64,000 nucleotides of DNA from Capronia americana (lineage: Eukaryota; Ascomycota; Eurotiomycetes; Chaetothyriales; Herpotrichiellaceae): NCBI GenBank assembly GCA_016110215.1, contig JADWQD010000005.1:1798001-1862000 (forward strand), read 5' to 3'. Positions 10,151 to 19,906 of the stretch are shown in pieces (within the stretch, counting starts at the first letter, position 1; every line of letters starts with the position of its first letter). Both the position numbers and the translations under genes were made by a program. The notes below the pieces were generated by a model. The model made no database searches. It had not been told where the DNA came from and saw only the letters and a program-made list of their open reading frames with translations.

Positions 10151-11350
10151 TTAGGAGTCGGAATCAGAGTCGAGAACAAGATCGAACTCTTGCCATCGCC
10201 GAGATCCTGGAACCGCCTTGGTTAGATATATTGCACGAGGCCTCCCCGACCGTGCCTTGACCTCATCAATCATTTGAAGACCCAGCCCGCCATTTCTAGC
10301 GTACACGTTGCTGCCTTTCACCGTCTCGACTATCGGAATTGCAATCGGCCTTCGCGTGGGGTTCTTGTCACCCTTTCCCTTTGTCGAATCACCGTAGCAG
10401 GACAGAACAGCAATCAGTTGCCCGTCGGCCCTGGTGAAGATTGGCAATTGAATGGATAAGCCCTTATTTGTGATGTTGTAAGGGCCACTCCTCAGAGGGG
10501 CGGGTTGAAAGTGGGCACTGTCCGCAAACTCTGCAGGGTGCTGCGCGAGGACGCCCACTTTTCCGTCATTAGAGCCCATCGACGACCTGATTCGATCACC
10601 TTTACTGAGTTGCCAAGCAAATATGGTCTGGTCATCCGACTCCTTGATAATTTCTTCTTGCAACCGTCGGAATGCTGTTTCGCCCTCGCCGTAGATCAGA
10701 GGCATGTTTATTTGGAAAATCCCAAGTAAGCAATACGCCACATCTTCAGGTCGCGTTGTCATCCTTTTCGCTGCCCAGGACATCCTGCACGCGACACTGA
10801 ACTCAGAAAGGTCAGCGTCGCGGAGAAGACAGGACCTGTGAATACCGGTAATCCGTGCGATCGAATCACTCATGGTAGCTTTCGTCCCAATCTCGGTCCA
10901 ATTTTTGTCGTAGAATTTTGTATGCCTCGGATTTGATGCAATGAGTTCTTGCAATGTCCATCCCCGGGTGAACCACCTGGACTTCTTCATTTGATGCTCC
11001 ACAGTGAGGCGGGAATCATGTGAGTCAACGTCGCTTAAATAGATAATACAGAGCTTGGACCGATAATACCATTTAAACATTGAATTGATTGCCTCTGAGA
11101 GCTCGGCACTGCTTGATTTGTCGATGCAGCAGGTGTCGACCCAGCAGTATCTGGAATGTGACCTTGTCACTTGAGCACATCCCAATATCTTCTTGTAACC
11201 TGCCATTTGGCGAGACTTATCGGTCGGATTATTGAATTGCTGAAAGGAGATCTCTTTCGCACCCCACGTGTGTGACAGGATTGCATAGCCAGGATAGTGG
11301 GGCCCCGCAAACTCTTCGAGCTTGAGAGTCTCGATGTCAATAAGGCGCAT
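10151..11350 (-). CDS. HET-domain protein
   Basis: A 399-residue single-exon frame beginning MRLIDIETLKLEEF, the usual start of this fungal class. The HET domain (PF06985) covers about residues 23-170 and has all three conserved blocks: AILSHTWG, the YCWVDTCCIDK block, and the RGWTLQELIA block. PEDVAYCLLGIF and PLIYGEGETAF follow, typical of the region after the domain. No NACHT, ankyrin or WD repeats follow; the C-terminus ends in an acidic DSDSDS tail. HET domains in known proteins trigger cell death after fusion of incompatible hyphae; many paralogues have unknown roles. Nothing in the sequence is broken. Whether this one acts in self/non-self recognition is inference from the family. Confidence 0.9.
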   Translation of the reverse strand: MRLIDIETLKLEEFAGPHYPGYAILSHTWGAKEISFQQFNNPTDKSRQMAGYKKILGCAQVTRSHSRYCWVDTCCIDKSSSAELSEAINSMFKWYYRSKLCIIYLSDVDSHDSRLTVEHQMKKSRWFTRGWTLQELIASNPRHTKFYDKNWTEIGTKATMSDSIARITGIHRSCLLRDADLSEFSVACRMSWAAKRMTTRPEDVAYCLLGIFQINMPLIYGEGETAFRRLQEEIIKESDDQTIFAWQLSKGDRIRSSMGSNDGKVGVLAQHPAEFADSAHFQPAPLRSGPYNITNKGLSIQLPIFTRADGQLIAVLSCYGDSTKGKGDKNPTRRPIAIPIVETVKGSNVYARNGGLGLQMIDEVKARSGRPRAIYLTKAVPGSRRWQEFDLVLDSDSDS

Positions 11351-12331
11351 GATAAGGCTGATCGCGGGTCTCTGAGAAGGCTAGTTGTAACAGCACAAAA
11401 ATGGTTCTTTGGTGATTCTTCCACCACGCTGGCGGCATCGAGGATGGAAGAGGGCCGTTGATAACTCCTATCACGCTGAGTGTGGTCTGTTAGGGAGAGG
11501 TAGAGGCAACAGATGAAAATCGAGTCGAAATGAGCCGAGCCTTCATCCTGGTCCGGCCAGGAAAAATCCCCTCGATGCTCATTGGAGCAAGCGCACAGCC
11601 CCGATTACGCAGAACTGCGCCATGCTAAGGCGCACGAACTTGTCATGTGCCACAGTAGCTGGCGAATCCGGCGTTCTTTGGACCTCTTTCACTCTGTCTA
11701 TCCTGTCCCATTCCTCTTGAAGTTGGGTGGCTCACTTTTGAGCCTTCTTCGTCTCAACGAACGGAGGAAAGATCCCATCGGATGAGCGCACCGCGCGTTT
11801 TCATCGGCCTAGCATCCTTCGCTAGCGAGAAGGAGCCAGAGATGTTGTGGACAGAGTGCGGGATAATCTGGGGGCGGATATCTGTTGAATGAGAGCGCGA
11901 AGACGGTGCTCCCCGTGCTAATCCTAAATAGGACTAGGTTTGTGTAGAGATCACGTGTCAAAATGCACTGTGGGCGCTCCAACGGAACAAAGCCTGGCCG
12001 ACTCCGACTCCATCGCCACAGTTTCGGCTTTCAAAGACACTAGTGCGCCACGACAGCGAGCACCTTCTCAAACATGTCTTGATGTTTTTCTCTGGTAATG
12101 GGCACGTTTGGTGCAGCTGTTGCAGCGGGGGGCATTCGTTCGGTTACTTCTTCGCAGAGGACGAGATAGTTCTCAGTCCCGGCTGCCTTGTGATATGCCG
12201 GGGAGAAGCGGAATGTGTTTGACTTGCACATCTTTCAACATGTTCAGCTCGTTTTCGAAATTTTTTGAGCCAGCTGGAGAATTTGTCTGTCAGAAGGAGT
12301 TTTGGCAAAAAGGAGGAGGGGCACAGTCGTA
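11351..12331. other. Intergenic stretch, HET gene upstream region
   Basis: No convincing gene. A 63-residue - strand frame (12040-12231) reads like a protein end but has no start context and no homologue I recognise; it may be a gene relic. Confidence 0.45.
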
Positions 12332-12457
12332 CCGCCATGCTCACTCACGCGCAGGGGCATCTCAGGTTGAAGCAGCGAGGGTCAGGGCCACGCTCAGGTC
12401 CAGAGATGGAAATGGATGGTCCTCGTGTCGAGATTCCGACGTCGATTTCGCTGTTCC
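12332..12457 (+). repeat. Interspersed repeat, copy C (fragment)
   Basis: 126 bp matching the middle of copies A and B (from ACCGCCATGCTCACTCACG to the segment after GTCGAGATTCCG). The right arm of the inverted repeat is absent, so the copy is truncated. It is less CpA-depleted than copy A. About 330 bp of gene-free sequence separate it from the sulfite-oxidase-family gene. Confidence 0.75.
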
Positions 12458-12788
12458 TCAAGGTAACAAACACACCTTCACACTGGCCGCACCAGCTAGC
12501 TTTCCAAACATCGGGATTTGGGAGTGGCCGACGCTCTTTTCGAGTAACGACGTCATCCCCTTCAGCAGTCACTTCACCCGAGGATAAACCCGGATCTCTC
12601 TTCAAGATGGGCGTCTCATTCGAGTCAATATTGGTGACACATGTGAGTCGGTAATAGGATGGGCAGTAGTTCTTTATTAGCAATGACTCAGCCCGATTTC
12701 ACGAGACCTCAAAAGCGGGAACCTTGGGGAGGTCCGTTTTGGCGATAGTCTGTACACTATATATTATTTGATATCGGCATGCTACATG

Positions 12789-14556
12789 CTACTCATCCAC
12801 GTCTCTTGGCTCGTGCGTATCCCAATAGCGATCATAGTCTTCCAGCGCCATGGTAGTGAACTCGGTGGGCCTCGTGATGGGGACGAGCGACTCGCCTCGC
12901 TTGGCAAAGTCGGCAATCCGCTGCTTGGTGCGCTCCCGCGTCTTGTTCACGCTGTAGATCTTCACGCGGTGACAGCTCGACGTGACGTGGAGGCCCCAGT
13001 TCCACGAATTGCGCACTTCGAGCGGCTGCGTGTTGAGCGAGTTGTCCCAGCAGCGGACCACGATTTCGATCCACCCCTCCACGTCGCAGGGGAGTTCGTA
13101 CTCCCAGGTGCGCCAGGCGAACTTGTGCTTTGACGACAGATTCTCGGGCGGGACCTCGTACCAGGAGAAGCCACCGTCGGCGGACAGTTCGACGCGCTCG
13201 GGCCAGCGGCCACCGCCGGAGTAGGCCCAGCCCTGGCATTGGATCTTGCCCTCGTGAACGACGACCTGCTTCGTCCACGGGGTCATGATGGCGCTGGAGA
13301 CGGGCATTTCTTGAATCTGGATCCCCATCACGGGGAGCTGGTTATGCTTACCGACTTGTTGGTTGAAGTATAGGTACTCCTTGCTTTGCACGGGGGCACG
13401 GGTCGGCTGCGAAAGCCCACGTATCCGGTATACCCACTTTACGGACCTCGCGCCGATGTAGCCCATGACGACGAGACGGACGGGGTACCCGTGGATCTTG
13501 GGCAGGGGCTCGCCGTTCATCTCCCACGCGAGCATCACCTCGTTCGCCTTGACTTTGGACCACGGGACACTGACGAGGTAGTTCATCAGCTCGTTCTGCT
13601 TGAAGTACGTGTCTGCTCCGTGGAATTCAAGGTGCTTGCCGCCTTCGGCCATACCACCACACTGCTTGATGACCTTCTTGAGCGAGACTCCGACGTAGCG
13701 AGCCGTGCCGATCGCTCCTTCTGCCCAGGGGGCATTGATCATCTCGTCGCCCTCTCCCGCGTACATTTGAATCTGCTCGACACGCCGAGTGCCGCTGCAT
13801 TGGATGGTCACGAGTTTCTCCATTCGTGGAAACATTTCTTCGTTCTGCAAGTCCTTCAGCGTGAATTTGCGGGGATGTTTGACAAGGCCGTCGAGCGTGA
13901 GGTCCCAAGCATCGGCATCGATGTCAGGAATGCCGCCGTGATTGCGAATGAAGTGCAGGGGTGTGGGAGTGACGGGTTTGGCGGTCACAAGTCTCTTGGG
14001 TGGTTCGCCATTGTACGGGAACTGCAAGAGATGGAGCATGTCCGGATGCTTCTCTTGGATGACCCGGAGCCAGGATTCCTCTGGCACAGATGTCAAAGGG
14101 CCTCCGATGGCCTTGTGCCATAGTTTCCAACGAACACCCTCGAGCACCGGGTTGGTGTCTGGTATGGGTCCGAGCTGGAACTCTGGCGGGGGAGGAAATG
14201 TATTCCCCATCATAATCTTGTGGGCAATCGCCTTCTTCTCGGGATACTGCTCCCATTCGATGTACCTGTTGGAGGTCTCAGTATGGTTGCCGTAAGTTCA
14301 AGGAAGGTCACGGCTGGGGAAAAATTGCTGCTCACCCTCTCCATCCTGGGCGCTCTTCAGCAAACAACGTATCGCGGTCAATCTCGTCTTTTTCCACGAA
14401 TTCCTTGGCCTCCGCAAGCACCTTTTCCAATTCCGGGTCCGATGGGACATCTTCAACGAACTGTCCTTCAGGGAGCGTCTGATCCCGGATGGGCAGCTCT
14501 GCCGCAGCAAGGCCCTGCTCGAGCTTCCATTCGTCTTCTGGCTGCACAGCAATCAT
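12789..14556 (-). CDS. Sulfite-oxidase-family molybdopterin enzyme
   Basis: CDS complement(join(12789..14265,14336..14556)), 565 aa; the 70-nt intron (GTGAGC..CAG) splices in frame between RPGWR and GYIEWEQYP. The molybdopterin domain (PF00174) includes FIRNHGGIPDIDADAW and IQCSGTRR, whose Cys (about residue 230) is the expected molybdenum ligand. The C-terminal half is the Mo-co oxidoreductase dimerisation domain (PF03404), with GWAYSGGGRWPERVELSADGG. There is no cytochrome b5 domain and no obvious mitochondrial presequence, so it differs from animal sulfite oxidase. It probably oxidises sulfite or a related oxyanion; the substrate is inferred. A CTGAC..CAG pair at 14561-14541 suggests that an extra upstream exon might exist (alternative ATG near 14642), which would change the first few residues. 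Confidence 0.88.
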
Positions 14557-15688
14557 TGTCAGCTGATCTTCTCTTTCAGCACTGAATGATCAAGTTCAAC
14601 CTGGTAGTGGCCTCTGAGCTCTCTCATGCGAATGTCGGTGTGCATTTTGGCTAATCTTGTAGTTCCCGAGTTTTGCCACAAATAGGGTCCTACGTTATCT
14701 CAACGTTGCCGCGGTCGACGAGCTCATGTACTGCTAGGTGACGGAAGAGGAGTGCGAAAGCAGGAAAAACGTTGAGTGGATAACGTGAAGGACGAGGACG
14801 AGGCGCCTCCGGCCAAACTTATGGAAAAGAGCTGTCACTAGGAAGCGCAAGCTCAACAGCCGGGGGGGAGGAAGCTCTACCCACTCGAAGCTCCCTCTTG
14901 CTCTCATTCGCACCGGAGCACTCGAGGACTTACTTCATCAGGTTGTTACTACTGCACAGTTTGGGCAGGTCGGTTGCAGATTCAGGGCGCGATAAGCGTC
15001 ATGCGGGCAGGTCCAGTGGACAGCTTCGAGCCGCCAATTGAGCGACAGGTCGCCTCGAGGTGATGCATTGTATGACGATGCAAGAGTGAGAAGGCGAAGT
15101 TTTCCGGCAAACACATCCTCATCCACAACCTCATCGCAGGCCCCCAAGAGCCTCGACGGTTGATTGGTCCATCCGGACAAACTCCCGGACTATCGATTGG
15201 CCGACAAGAAGCCGACAATTGATTGGCTGCCGCGCTCGTGCGACAAGCTCGCGCGAGTTTCTCTCGAATGTTTTCCCACGCAATCACCGCCGCTTCTCAC
15301 GGCGAACATTCTTCCGCTCATTGCCGTCGAGCATCTCACCTCTATGCCACGACGCTCCCCGATAGAGATCCTCAAAAGCACCCACACCAAATCTGAGGGC
15401 CCCGCTCGATCTTACAAACCGTGCATATCCGGCCTCCAGCAAGCGCGCCAGTCCGGGTTAGGAAAATCTGCTATGCAACCAGTGTCGTCGAATATGTCCA
15501 GATACGGAGCTCGAAAGGTCTGCGTACCACCCTCTCTAGTCCGAGTATACGTCTAAGTAAATGTGCAGAAAATCGCCGATCAATATTCCGTAACAAACAA
15601 CCCGATGTAGTTTACACACACGGTCAGCCTTACGATCACCTGGTTCACGATCAATGTCCTTCCCGCATCCCTCAACCAGTCAGTGATA
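14557..15688. other. Intergenic stretch
   Basis: Upstream region of the sulfite-oxidase-family gene and 3' flank of the SDR gene. I see no further gene; frames here overlap one another without protein character. Confidence 0.5.
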
Positions 15689-16726
15689 TCAGAAATAACC
15701 GAGCTTCTTCATCTGCTCCCACGTATCCTCCAGCGTCTTCTGAAACCCGATGAACTTCAATCCCAACACCTGCTCTGCCTTAGTTCGATCAAGGCTGAAG
15801 TGCTTAGTCCTGTCCACCCTGGCGCCCTCCTCTCCCAAGCCCTTTTCGCCCTTCTCTCTTAGACCAGCCAACCCATCCTCGATATAATCAACCCCACCAC
15901 AGAGCAAGAATCGGTCACTGATACCCTTTTCCAACGACAGACTCTTCAAATGAGCTTCGGCCACATCCCGCACGTCCACCCAAGCAGGCAACACTGGCGT
16001 CGCGACCTTGGGCGCAAATTCCGGATCCTTGCCCTGCATCCACACCACAAGCCGGCTGATACTGGTATTCAACGCGGTGACGCCCTTGGAGACGTCGACC
16101 TCCTGGATCGGCGGCCCGTAGATCATGGGCGGACAGAACGTGACCAAATCCCATGAGATCTCGCCCTTGGACTTCGCGTCTCGCCACATCTCCCACGCGG
16201 CGCGCTCGGCAAACGTCTTGGATGCGTGGTAGCCCATGAATCCGTTCGTCTTGGCCTCTTCGGGCGTGACGGGGTCCCAGTCGTCAGACGTGTAAGTATA
16301 TCCCGGGCGGGGATTCTTGGACAGATCGACCACACTGGCAAAGGAGGACAGGATGGTCATTCTCTTCAGGGATTTGCTCTTCAACGCCGAGGACACTACG
16401 TTGCGCGTCCCGTTCACCGCCGGGTTCACGAGATCGTTGATCGGATCGTTGGTGCTAACGAAGTATGGGCTCGCAACGTGGCAGATGAAATCCACGCCTT
16501 CGACGGCCTTGTCAAGCGCCCCGGGGGCTTGGATGTCAGGGACCTCCACGAAGGTCAGGTCCTTGGAGGCACTGGCTTCGGGGTGCTGGTTTGCCAGGTA
16601 GGTTGCCTTGGAGAGGGAGCGCAGCGTCCCTCGTACGCGGTAGTTGTTCGCAAGAAGGGTGGAGAGGACGTGGGCGCCAACGAAGCCATTAGGCCCCGTG
16701 AGCAGGACGAGCGGTTTGGTTGACAT
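15689..16726 (-). CDS. NAD(P)-dependent extended SDR reductase (dihydroflavonol/GRE2-like)
   Basis: A 345-residue single-exon frame starting MSTKPLVLLTGPNGFVGAHV. The N-terminal TGPNGFVG is the glycine-rich nucleotide-binding loop of extended short-chain dehydrogenases (PF01370), and YHASK near residue 168 is the catalytic Tyr-x-x-x-Lys pair. CPPMIYGPP and the middle region match dihydroflavonol-4-reductase-like and yeast GRE2-like aldehyde/ketone reductases. Length is normal for the family and all key residues are present. It is probably cytosolic and reduces a small carbonyl compound; the substrate cannot be told from sequence. No biosynthetic cluster genes lie beside it. Confidence 0.9.
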   Translation of the reverse strand: MSTKPLVLLTGPNGFVGAHVLSTLLANNYRVRGTLRSLSKATYLANQHPEASASKDLTFVEVPDIQAPGALDKAVEGVDFICHVASPYFVSTNDPINDLVNPAVNGTRNVVSSALKSKSLKRMTILSSFASVVDLSKNPRPGYTYTSDDWDPVTPEEAKTNGFMGYHASKTFAERAAWEMWRDAKSKGEISWDLVTFCPPMIYGPPIQEVDVSKGVTALNTSISRLVVWMQGKDPEFAPKVATPVLPAWVDVRDVAEAHLKSLSLEKGISDRFLLCGGVDYIEDGLAGLREKGEKGLGEEGARVDRTKHFSLDRTKAEQVLGLKFIGFQKTLEDTWEQMKKLGYF

Positions 16727-17725
16727 TGTTGTTGCAGCGGTGCTTGGAAAGGTAAGTGGAAGGAGGCGATACTGATGATGCTCTAGTGTCGTGTTTGTTT
16801 GAATGCTGCCTATGTCAAAGCTCTTTCACGCCTTATATACAATGCGATCCAGCAATTGCTCTTCCCATGCAGAGTACAGCGACTCAGTACGTAAGCAGAA
16901 GGTGGTCTTACCACTTCCGGAAAAAGTTAGTAACCCACCCTCCCGCGGGCCAGTTAATTCCATAGCCGGCGGACAAGGCCTGACATGGCATGACAGGGCA
17001 GCCAACCCATTGGTCAAGCCATGTAAGTCACTCAACTCACTCCCTCGATTCCGCGGCTTCAAGCGCCTTCGCAGAAGATTCTCCCGCACCTACACAGTAC
17101 ACCCGCAGCGCCGGCGGCCGGTCTGCCCTTCTCCTACGGGACGTGTGGCAACCCGAAGCCAACCAAGTCAGGTAGCTTGTCAGTCCAATCCCACCGGAAC
17201 AGGGCGACAGGTAATCAGCCCGCATCTCTCGTATTCCCTCCGTCCTGCTTCGTCAGTCTCTCTGCGTACCTGCATTAGCTACTCGACGCAGCGCCAGGCT
17301 TTCCCAACCAAGGTTAGCGCGAGAGTTGTGTCCCGTCGATTGCGAGTGCCGTAGGAAAGCTTGTGTTTGACGTCATATTTCCCTCTCGAAACCAATTCAC
17401 CGTCAAGCACCCTCACCAATCGGGTTTCCAATTTACCTCGTACCCGGCCAAACAATTCAGCCTGCACTCCAAGGGTACGGATCTAACCACCTTCCCTGCG
17501 GCCTCAGGGATTTTCTCGGTACAAGTACAGTCCTTTGAAGAAAGGGCAATCAGCTGAAGTCCTTCGTGAGGTCGCTACCGACCAAAAGGTGCTGACACTG
17601 TCAACTCGAGCGGAATATTTCGATCAAAGGTCATATTATCTACAAAAAGCAACTGCAGAAAGCGCGACACGTATTCGTTATTGTCGCCTCTGAGTCCTCG
17701 GTCCTGGAGGCTATAAGAAATTTCT
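16727..17725. other. Intergenic stretch
   Basis: SDR upstream region. No gene supported; a 183-codon + strand frame (16803-17354) is arginine/serine-rich, without a recognisable domain, and overlaps others, so I treat it as chance. Confidence 0.5.
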
Positions 17726-18000
17726 AGGGCCGGAGCACACATTGACACTACAGACAATCATTAATCTTGGCCCTCTCTACGCGAATCAAGGGGACGAAGC
17801 GGAGGCGATATCTAAGCGGGCGCTTCGAGCTAAGGCGAAAGCATTGGGACCAGAGCACATTTCAACACTCGGCACCGGCATCCTCTACTCAGACCATGGA
17901 AGCTGGATCAAGCAGAAGCGATGTAAGAGCGGGCGCCCCGAGGCCATGAGAAGGCACCAGGACCAGAGCACGCGTCGACACCACAGATTTCAAAGATGCA
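17726..18000 (+). pseudogene. Degenerate TPR (kinesin-light-chain-like) repeat fragment
   Basis: About two and a half 42-residue repeats are visible: GPEHTLTLQTIINLGPLYANQG, RALRAKAKALGPEHISTL, then after a register change AEAM-stop-ERAPRGHEKAPGPEH. This is the unit of fungal TPR proteins that usually follow an NB-ARC or NACHT domain. One in-frame TAA and a frame shift near 17890 break it, and no upstream NTPase domain is seen. Intact relatives have many repeats. I read it as the relic of a TPR array from an NLR-like gene. Confidence 0.7.
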
Positions 18001-18349
18001 CGGCTCGATAGGCGTGTCGACACGTGATTGGGCATAGCCGTCGGCTCGACACGTGGATTGACTGCGGCCTTGAACACCCTCCAGTTCTCTCACTGCACAA
18101 TTTCCATCGACTGATTGTGCAACACGTCGCCACTGCTGATCCAGTACAGCAACATGATGGAAGGAATCAAGCTCGCTACTCTCGCCCAACCGATGTCTAA
18201 GCATCCGCGCCGATTAAAGGACGCGTATAGACGTTTGTTGAAAGGATGTTTAGGTGAATATTGATATACACTGTAAGCAAGAACGTAAGTGTCGCTCTCC
18301 GGAAATCCAACCTCCTCCTCCTAACGCCCAAAATTGTTCGGCATTTAAC

Positions 18350-19396
18350 ATGCCTACACTGCTCGAATACTTGACATCCCCAAATCTCGACGTGGATCGG
18401 ACATTTCTCCAACCTGGTACAAACACTCTTCCCATCGGCACCTACGAAGTTGAGGATGTTCAACCGTGGAATGATTTCACTCTTGAGAATATCCTGGAGT
18501 GTTACGGGGATATTCTGCTGCGAGAATTTCCGGACGAGGACCTTTATTATCCGCCTCCCATTCGCAAACAGCACCTCCATTTAACTAGTGAATCATCTGT
18601 GGACTTCATATACAAAAAACACAATCATACGATTGTCGACCGTGCTCTAGAGCTCGCCGAGCCTCTACTTGAGGGCCGTGGTCTTCACCTCCCAATTTCT
18701 ATGTCCTGTGGATCCGCATCACACCTTCTGCAAGATCCTAGACTATCCCCCGACTGGGCTGGCACTGTGGTATCCGGACGACCTCCATACGACAACCGTG
18801 TCCCGGGAGATACTAAGCAGTCTGCGAAATGGAGATCTTCTATGAAGGATTCTACCTTGGCTAGTGTTCAAGAGGAGTATGGAAAACCTCTACGGCAGTT
18901 ACACCTTTATACGGTACGGGCCAACACGAGATATGGCTATCTCGTCACGGACTCCGAGGCGTGCTTCTTCCGTCGCACGAAATCGCCAGAACCGCCAGAG
19001 CCGCTCTCGATGAATAGACCCCGACGACAACCTCCTCAGAGACATAACCGTGTAACTTCGCTCACCTCAGTTATCTCGGGGACGTCTGGAATGTCCCTTG
19101 ATTCTTCAGGGTCTCCGTACACGGATGCAGGAAATCCAGATATAAATGAAGCTCCGATGGAGACTGGCATTGTACCGTGGGGAAACCATGGTGTTGATCG
19201 ACTATCAATTAACCTGTGTCTCTTTTTTATCCATTTGCTCGCCGCCTCCGATATTTCGGTCGAGGAGTCATATCCAACCTTAGGAAGCTGGCAGAAGATC
19301 AGAGATGCAGAGGGTCAGAGGTTCTATCGCCAGGTGGGGTCGCACAGAGCTACCGGGACGCTTCCTCACGGAAGCACTCTGGCCGAAGCCGCATAA
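18350..19396 (+). CDS. Fungal-specific protein, possibly of the kinase-associated family
   Basis: Starts at the ATG at 18350 (MPTLLEYLTSPNLD), 348 aa; the frame is open a little further upstream but without ATG. It carries QLHLYTVRANTRYGYLVTDSEACFFRRTK, the pattern seen in the N-terminal module of lineage-specific fungal proteins that often stand before a kinase-like domain, followed by a low-complexity Pro/Arg/Ser segment and by IVPWGNHG..LSINLCLFFIHLLA..SYPTLGSW, also typical of that module. No signal peptide. A kinase-like gene lies 500 bp downstream on the same strand, so the two may derive from one ancestral two-part gene. Function unknown. A 3' splice variant cannot be excluded because another frame stays open past the stop. 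Confidence 0.6.
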   Translation: MPTLLEYLTSPNLDVDRTFLQPGTNTLPIGTYEVEDVQPWNDFTLENILECYGDILLREFPDEDLYYPPPIRKQHLHLTSESSVDFIYKKHNHTIVDRALELAEPLLEGRGLHLPISMSCGSASHLLQDPRLSPDWAGTVVSGRPPYDNRVPGDTKQSAKWRSSMKDSTLASVQEEYGKPLRQLHLYTVRANTRYGYLVTDSEACFFRRTKSPEPPEPLSMNRPRRQPPQRHNRVTSLTSVISGTSGMSLDSSGSPYTDAGNPDINEAPMETGIVPWGNHGVDRLSINLCLFFIHLLAASDISVEESYPTLGSWQKIRDAEGQRFYRQVGSHRATGTLPHGSTLAEAA

Positions 19397-19571
19397 AATA
19401 TTCCGTAGGGCATGATGGCTCTAAGTCACCTCTGGATGCATCCGCCCAGCAGGTACGGCTTCTTCTTGAATGGCTGTAAGGGTCCTGAAATATTACACGA
19501 AGAGCAAACCTTTTGCGAGGCAGGTTAGGACGACCTTTTGAGACGTGTTTCGGGAGGAGATTTATAGTTAA

Positions 19572-19683
19572 ATTATTGTTGCTGTTATTGTTGCTGTTAT
19601 TGTTGCTGTTATTGTTGCTGTTATTGTTGCTGTTATTGTTGCTGTTATTGTTGTCGTTATTGTTGCTGTTATTGTTGTCGTTG
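19572..19683 (+). repeat. 12-bp minisatellite (TTATTGTTGCTG)n
   Basis: About nine units of a 12-base repeat, with TCG variants in the later units. It produces a meaningless poly-leucine frame. It lies between the fungal-specific gene and the kinase-like gene and is a likely slippage site. Confidence 0.9.
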
Positions 19684-19906
19684 CTAGGATCCAGGACGGC
19701 ACGTGACAGATACCAGCTTTAAAATCAGATAAGATTCAGATAAAGCGTAAATAATGATTAGTCATCTAAATGAGATCTTTCGTTGGTTACGTGGTGATAT
19801 GCAGACTTGCCTAGGTAGATTAGGTGCAGGTGGCTGCGACTACGTCCTTTTGTATCCCTCTCAACACGACGCACATACTCCGTACACGCCGGAGACAAAA
19901 CTCACG

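Noticed and set aside
13386..14123. 245-codon + strand ORF
   Set aside because: Shadow of the sulfite-oxidase-family gene on the opposite strand.
18254..18349. Longer N-terminus for the fungal-specific protein
   Set aside because: That part begins with GTG; the first ATG is at 18350.
19513..19722. Poly-leucine membrane protein
   Set aside because: It is a translation of the 12-bp minisatellite.
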